64,000 nt of DNA from Azospirillum fermentarium (GTDB lineage Bacteria > Pseudomonadota > Alphaproteobacteria > Azospirillales > Azospirillaceae): contig NZ_JAOQNH010000001.1 in NCBI RefSeq assembly GCF_025961205.1, positions 2,070,001-2,134,000 on the forward strand, given 5' to 3'. Numbering within the stretch: the stretch's first letter is position 1; every line of letters starts with the position of its first letter. Positions 61,787-64,000 of the stretch are shown piece after piece. The position numbers and the translations under genes were made by a program. The notes below the pieces were generated by a model. The model searched no databases and had not been told where the DNA came from. It worked only from the letters and a program-made list of their open reading frames with translations.

Positions 61787-64000
61787 TCACCCGCACTTCG
61801 AATAGCCGCATTCGGGGCAGAAGTCGCAGCCTTCCTGACGGATCAGGCCGGGCATGCCGCACTTCGGGCACTGGGCGGCGCGGCTGGCGGTGGCGTCGGC
61901 AGCCGGGGCGGCGGCGAACTTCTCGGGCCGGGGCAGGGCGGGTGTGTCGCCGATGAAGCCCACGGCGCGCATATGCTTCTCGATCACGTCGCCGATGGCC
62001 GCCAGGATCGAGGGCACGTAGCGCCCACCCATCCACGCGCCGCCGCGCGGGTCGAACACCGCCTTCAGCTCCTCCACCACGAAGCCCACGTCGCCGCCGC
62101 GGCGGAACACCGCCGAGATCATGCGGGTGAGCGCCACGGTCCAGGCGTAATGCTCCATGTTCTTGGAGTTGATGAACACCTCGAACGGGCGGCGGCGGCC
62201 GTCTTCGATGATGTCGTTGATGGTGATGTACATGGCGTGGTCGCTGTCGGGCCAGCGCACCTTGTACGTCTCGCCGGGCAGCGCCTCGGGCCGGGCCAGC
62301 GGCTCGTGCGGGTCGCCGGCGGGCGGGGCGGACGCGGGGGCCGATTCCGGCTCGGGCTGGGGCGCCGGCTCGCTCTTCACCGTCAGCACCGATCCCGTGA
62401 TGTCGTTGGGGCGGTAGGTGGTGCAGCCCTTGCAGCCCAGCGCATAGGCTTGTTCGTAGACGTTCTTGAAGTCCTCGAACGGCAGGTCTTCCGGGCAGTT
62501 GATGGTCTTGGAGATGGAGCTGTCCACGAACGCCTGCGCCGCCGCCTGCATCACCACGTGTTCCGCCGGGGTCAGGGTCTGGGCGTCGGCGAAATAGTCG
62601 GGCAGGGGGGCCGCCTCCCCGAAGTGCGCGCGGAAGCGGCGGTAGGCGTAGTCGCTGACCGTCTCCGTCCGCTTGGTGCCGTCGGGCATCAGCACCGTGC
62701 GGTCGTAGGTGTAGGAGAACACCGGCTCGATCCCCGACGAGATGTTGTCGGCGAACAGTGAAATGGTCCCCGTCGGCGCAATGGAGGTCAGCAGGGCGTT
62801 GCGGATGCCGTGCTCGGCGATCAGGTCGCGCACATCCTCCGGCAGCGCCATCACCATGGGCGCCTTCAGGTAATGCTCGGCGTCATAGAGGGGGAAGGGG
62901 CCCTTTTCCGCCGCCAGCAGCGCCGACGCGCGGTAGGCTTCCACCTGCACCGCCCCCAGCCACTGCCGTGTCAGTTCCACCGCCTTTTCCGAGCCGTAGC
63001 GCACGCCGCACAGGATCAGCGCGTCGGCCAGCCCGGTCACGCCCAGCCCGATGCGGCGCTTGGACCGTGCCTCGTTCTCCTGTTCCGGCAGGGGGAAGCG
63101 GGACACGTCGATCACGTTGTCCATCATCCGCACCACCACCGGCACCAGCGCGTGCAGCCGGTCCAGGTCCAGCCGGGCGGCGGGGGTGAAGGCGTCGCGC
63201 ACCAGGGCTGCCAGATTGATCGACCCCAGCAGGCAGGCGCCATAGGGCGGCAGCGGCTGTTCACCACAGGGGTTGGTGGCCGAAATGCTCTCGCAATAGG
63301 CCAGGTTGTTCTTCTGGTTCACGCGGTCGATGAAGATCACGCCCGGCTCGGCATAGGCGTAGGTGGCCCGCATGATGCGGTCCCACAGATCGCGGGCGTC
63401 GATCTCGCGGAACACGGTGCCGTTGAACACCAGCGGCCACTTGCTGCCCCGGCGCACCGCGTCCATGAACGCGTCGGTGACCAGCACCGACAGATTGAAC
63501 ATGCGCAGGCGTCCCGGCTCGCGCTTGGCGTCGATGAAATCCTCGATGTCGGGATGGTCGCAGCGCAGGGTTGCCATCATGGCCCCCCGGCGCGCGCCCG
63601 CCGACATGATGGTGCGGCACATGGCGTCCCACACGTCCATGAACGACAGCGGGCCGGAAGCGTCCGCCCCCACCCCATGCACCGGCGCCCCGCGCGGACG
63701 GATGGTGGAAAAGTCGAAGCCGATGCCGCCGCCCTGCTGCATGGTCATGGCCGCTTCGCGCAGATGGGCGAAGATGGCGGACAGGTCGTCCTCGATCCGG
63801 CCCATGACGAAGCAGTTGAACAGGGTCACCGCACGCCCGGTGCCGGCCCCGGCAATGATGCGCCCGGCGGGCAGGAACTGAAAACCGTTCAACGCATCAT
63901 AGAAGGCAGCGGACCAGCGCTTCGGCTCCGACTCGGATTCCGCCAGCGAGGCGGCGATGCGCGCCCAGGTCTCCTGAATGGTCTTATCCACAGGTTCGCC
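61787..64000 (-). CDS. nrdJ: Adenosylcobalamin-dependent ribonucleoside-diphosphate reductase (class II), partial
   Basis: NrdJ reduces ribonucleotides to deoxyribonucleotides with a B12 radical and needs no oxygen. About 738 residues are in the window; the N-terminus is cut by the right edge. Active-site features are present: the NCFVMG Cys region, NPCGEQPLPPYGACLLGSIN and, near the end, two zinc-ribbon-like CPKCG/CPECG pairs with a C-terminal CGYSKCG redox tail. A GTG at 63991 is in frame, but homologues extend beyond it, so I treat the gene as partial. It is isolated, with a terminator after it. Confidence 0.96.
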   Translation of the reverse strand, partial: GEPVDKTIQETWARIAASLAESESEPKRWSAAFYDALNGFQFLPAGRIIAGAGTGRAVTLFNCFVMGRIEDDLSAIFAHLREAAMTMQQGGGIGFDFSTIRPRGAPVHGVGADASGPLSFMDVWDAMCRTIMSAGARRGAMMATLRCDHPDIEDFIDAKREPGRLRMFNLSVLVTDAFMDAVRRGSKWPLVFNGTVFREIDARDLWDRIMRATYAYAEPGVIFIDRVNQKNNLAYCESISATNPCGEQPLPPYGACLLGSINLAALVRDAFTPAARLDLDRLHALVPVVVRMMDNVIDVSRFPLPEQENEARSKRRIGLGVTGLADALILCGVRYGSEKAVELTRQWLGAVQVEAYRASALLAAEKGPFPLYDAEHYLKAPMVMALPEDVRDLIAEHGIRNALLTSIAPTGTISLFADNISSGIEPVFSYTYDRTVLMPDGTKRTETVSDYAYRRFRAHFGEAAPLPDYFADAQTLTPAEHVVMQAAAQAFVDSSISKTINCPEDLPFEDFKNVYEQAYALGCKGCTTYRPNDITGSVLTVKSEPAPQPEPESAPASAPPAGDPHEPLARPEALPGETYKVRWPDSDHAMYITINDIIEDGRRRPFEVFINSKNMEHYAWTVALTRMISAVFRRGGDVGFVVEELKAVFDPRGGAWMGGRYVPSILAAIGDVIEKHMRAVGFIGDTPALPRPEKFAAAPAADATASRAAQCPKCGMPGLIRQEGCDFCPECGYSKCG

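Overview
The window is GC-rich, densely coding chromosomal DNA from an alphaproteobacterium, most likely an Azospirillum-like member of the Rhodospirillales. The evidence is the CtrA regulator divergent from fliI/fliJ, a [NiFe]-hydrogenase maturation operon, a nitrogenase-associated ArsC-family protein, a petABC cytochrome bc1 operon, a B12-dependent ribonucleotide reductase, and the radA-cvpA-purF order. Genus and species cannot be fixed from the sequence alone. I recognised one tRNA (Ser, UGA), no rRNA, no CRISPR array, no prophage and no intact insertion sequence.

Layout. 0.1-7.5 kb (minus): hydrogenase maturation operon hupF, hupI-hupJ fusion, hupK, hypA, hypB, hypF, hypC, hypE, with hypD missing from its usual place and an FNR/FixK-type box upstream. 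7.6-12.2 kb: a chemoreceptor, fliJ, fliI and divergent ctrA. 12.3-19.4 kb: MFS exporter, tRNA-Ser, a large hybrid histidine kinase, CutA, a second MFS protein and a SPOR-domain protein. 19.6-25.4 kb: metY, a MoxR-type ATPase, alaS and a hemerythrin-like protein. 25.5-31.3 kb: aminotransferase, exported ClpP-like protein, two ArsC-fold proteins, serA, an exported HExxH protein, a DUF29 protein and a frameshifted coiled-coil gene. 31.4-38.2 kb (minus): a MoxR / DUF58 / BatA-DUF4159 / VWA-like membrane operon. 38.4-40.9 kb: DUF1285, NUDIX and CCA-adding enzyme. 40.9-47.1 kb: a GT-C-type membrane protein divergent from a four-gene, translationally coupled cassette (HAD-UbiA fusion, GtrA, DprE1-like, DprE2-like). 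47.2-52.1 kb: hemF, trmL, petABC and a DUF924 protein. 52.2-58.1 kb: SDR, purF, cvpA, radA, map and NUDIX. 58.1-58.8 kb: a decayed transposase, a dispersed palindrome and two terminator-like hairpins. 58.8-64 kb: chaC, an M1-like peptidase, ynfA and nrdJ (cut by the window edge).

How the genes fit together. The hup/hyp operon would make and insert the Fe(CN)2CO and Ni centre of an uptake [NiFe]-hydrogenase whose structural genes lie elsewhere. The FNR-type box, bc1 complex and class II reductase fit a microaerobic life. The cassette at 43-47 kb carries the same set of functions as the mycobacterial decaprenylphosphoryl-arabinose pathway (Rv3806c, Rv3789-Rv3791). Here a HAD phosphatase is fused to the UbiA transferase, and a GT-C-type candidate glycosyltransferase lies divergently beside it. 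I consider this the most interesting system in the window. Non-coding points of interest are a pair of dispersed palindromes with a compensatory base-pair change, a 16-bp inverted repeat after the CCA gene, and an intrinsic terminator just ahead of chaC.
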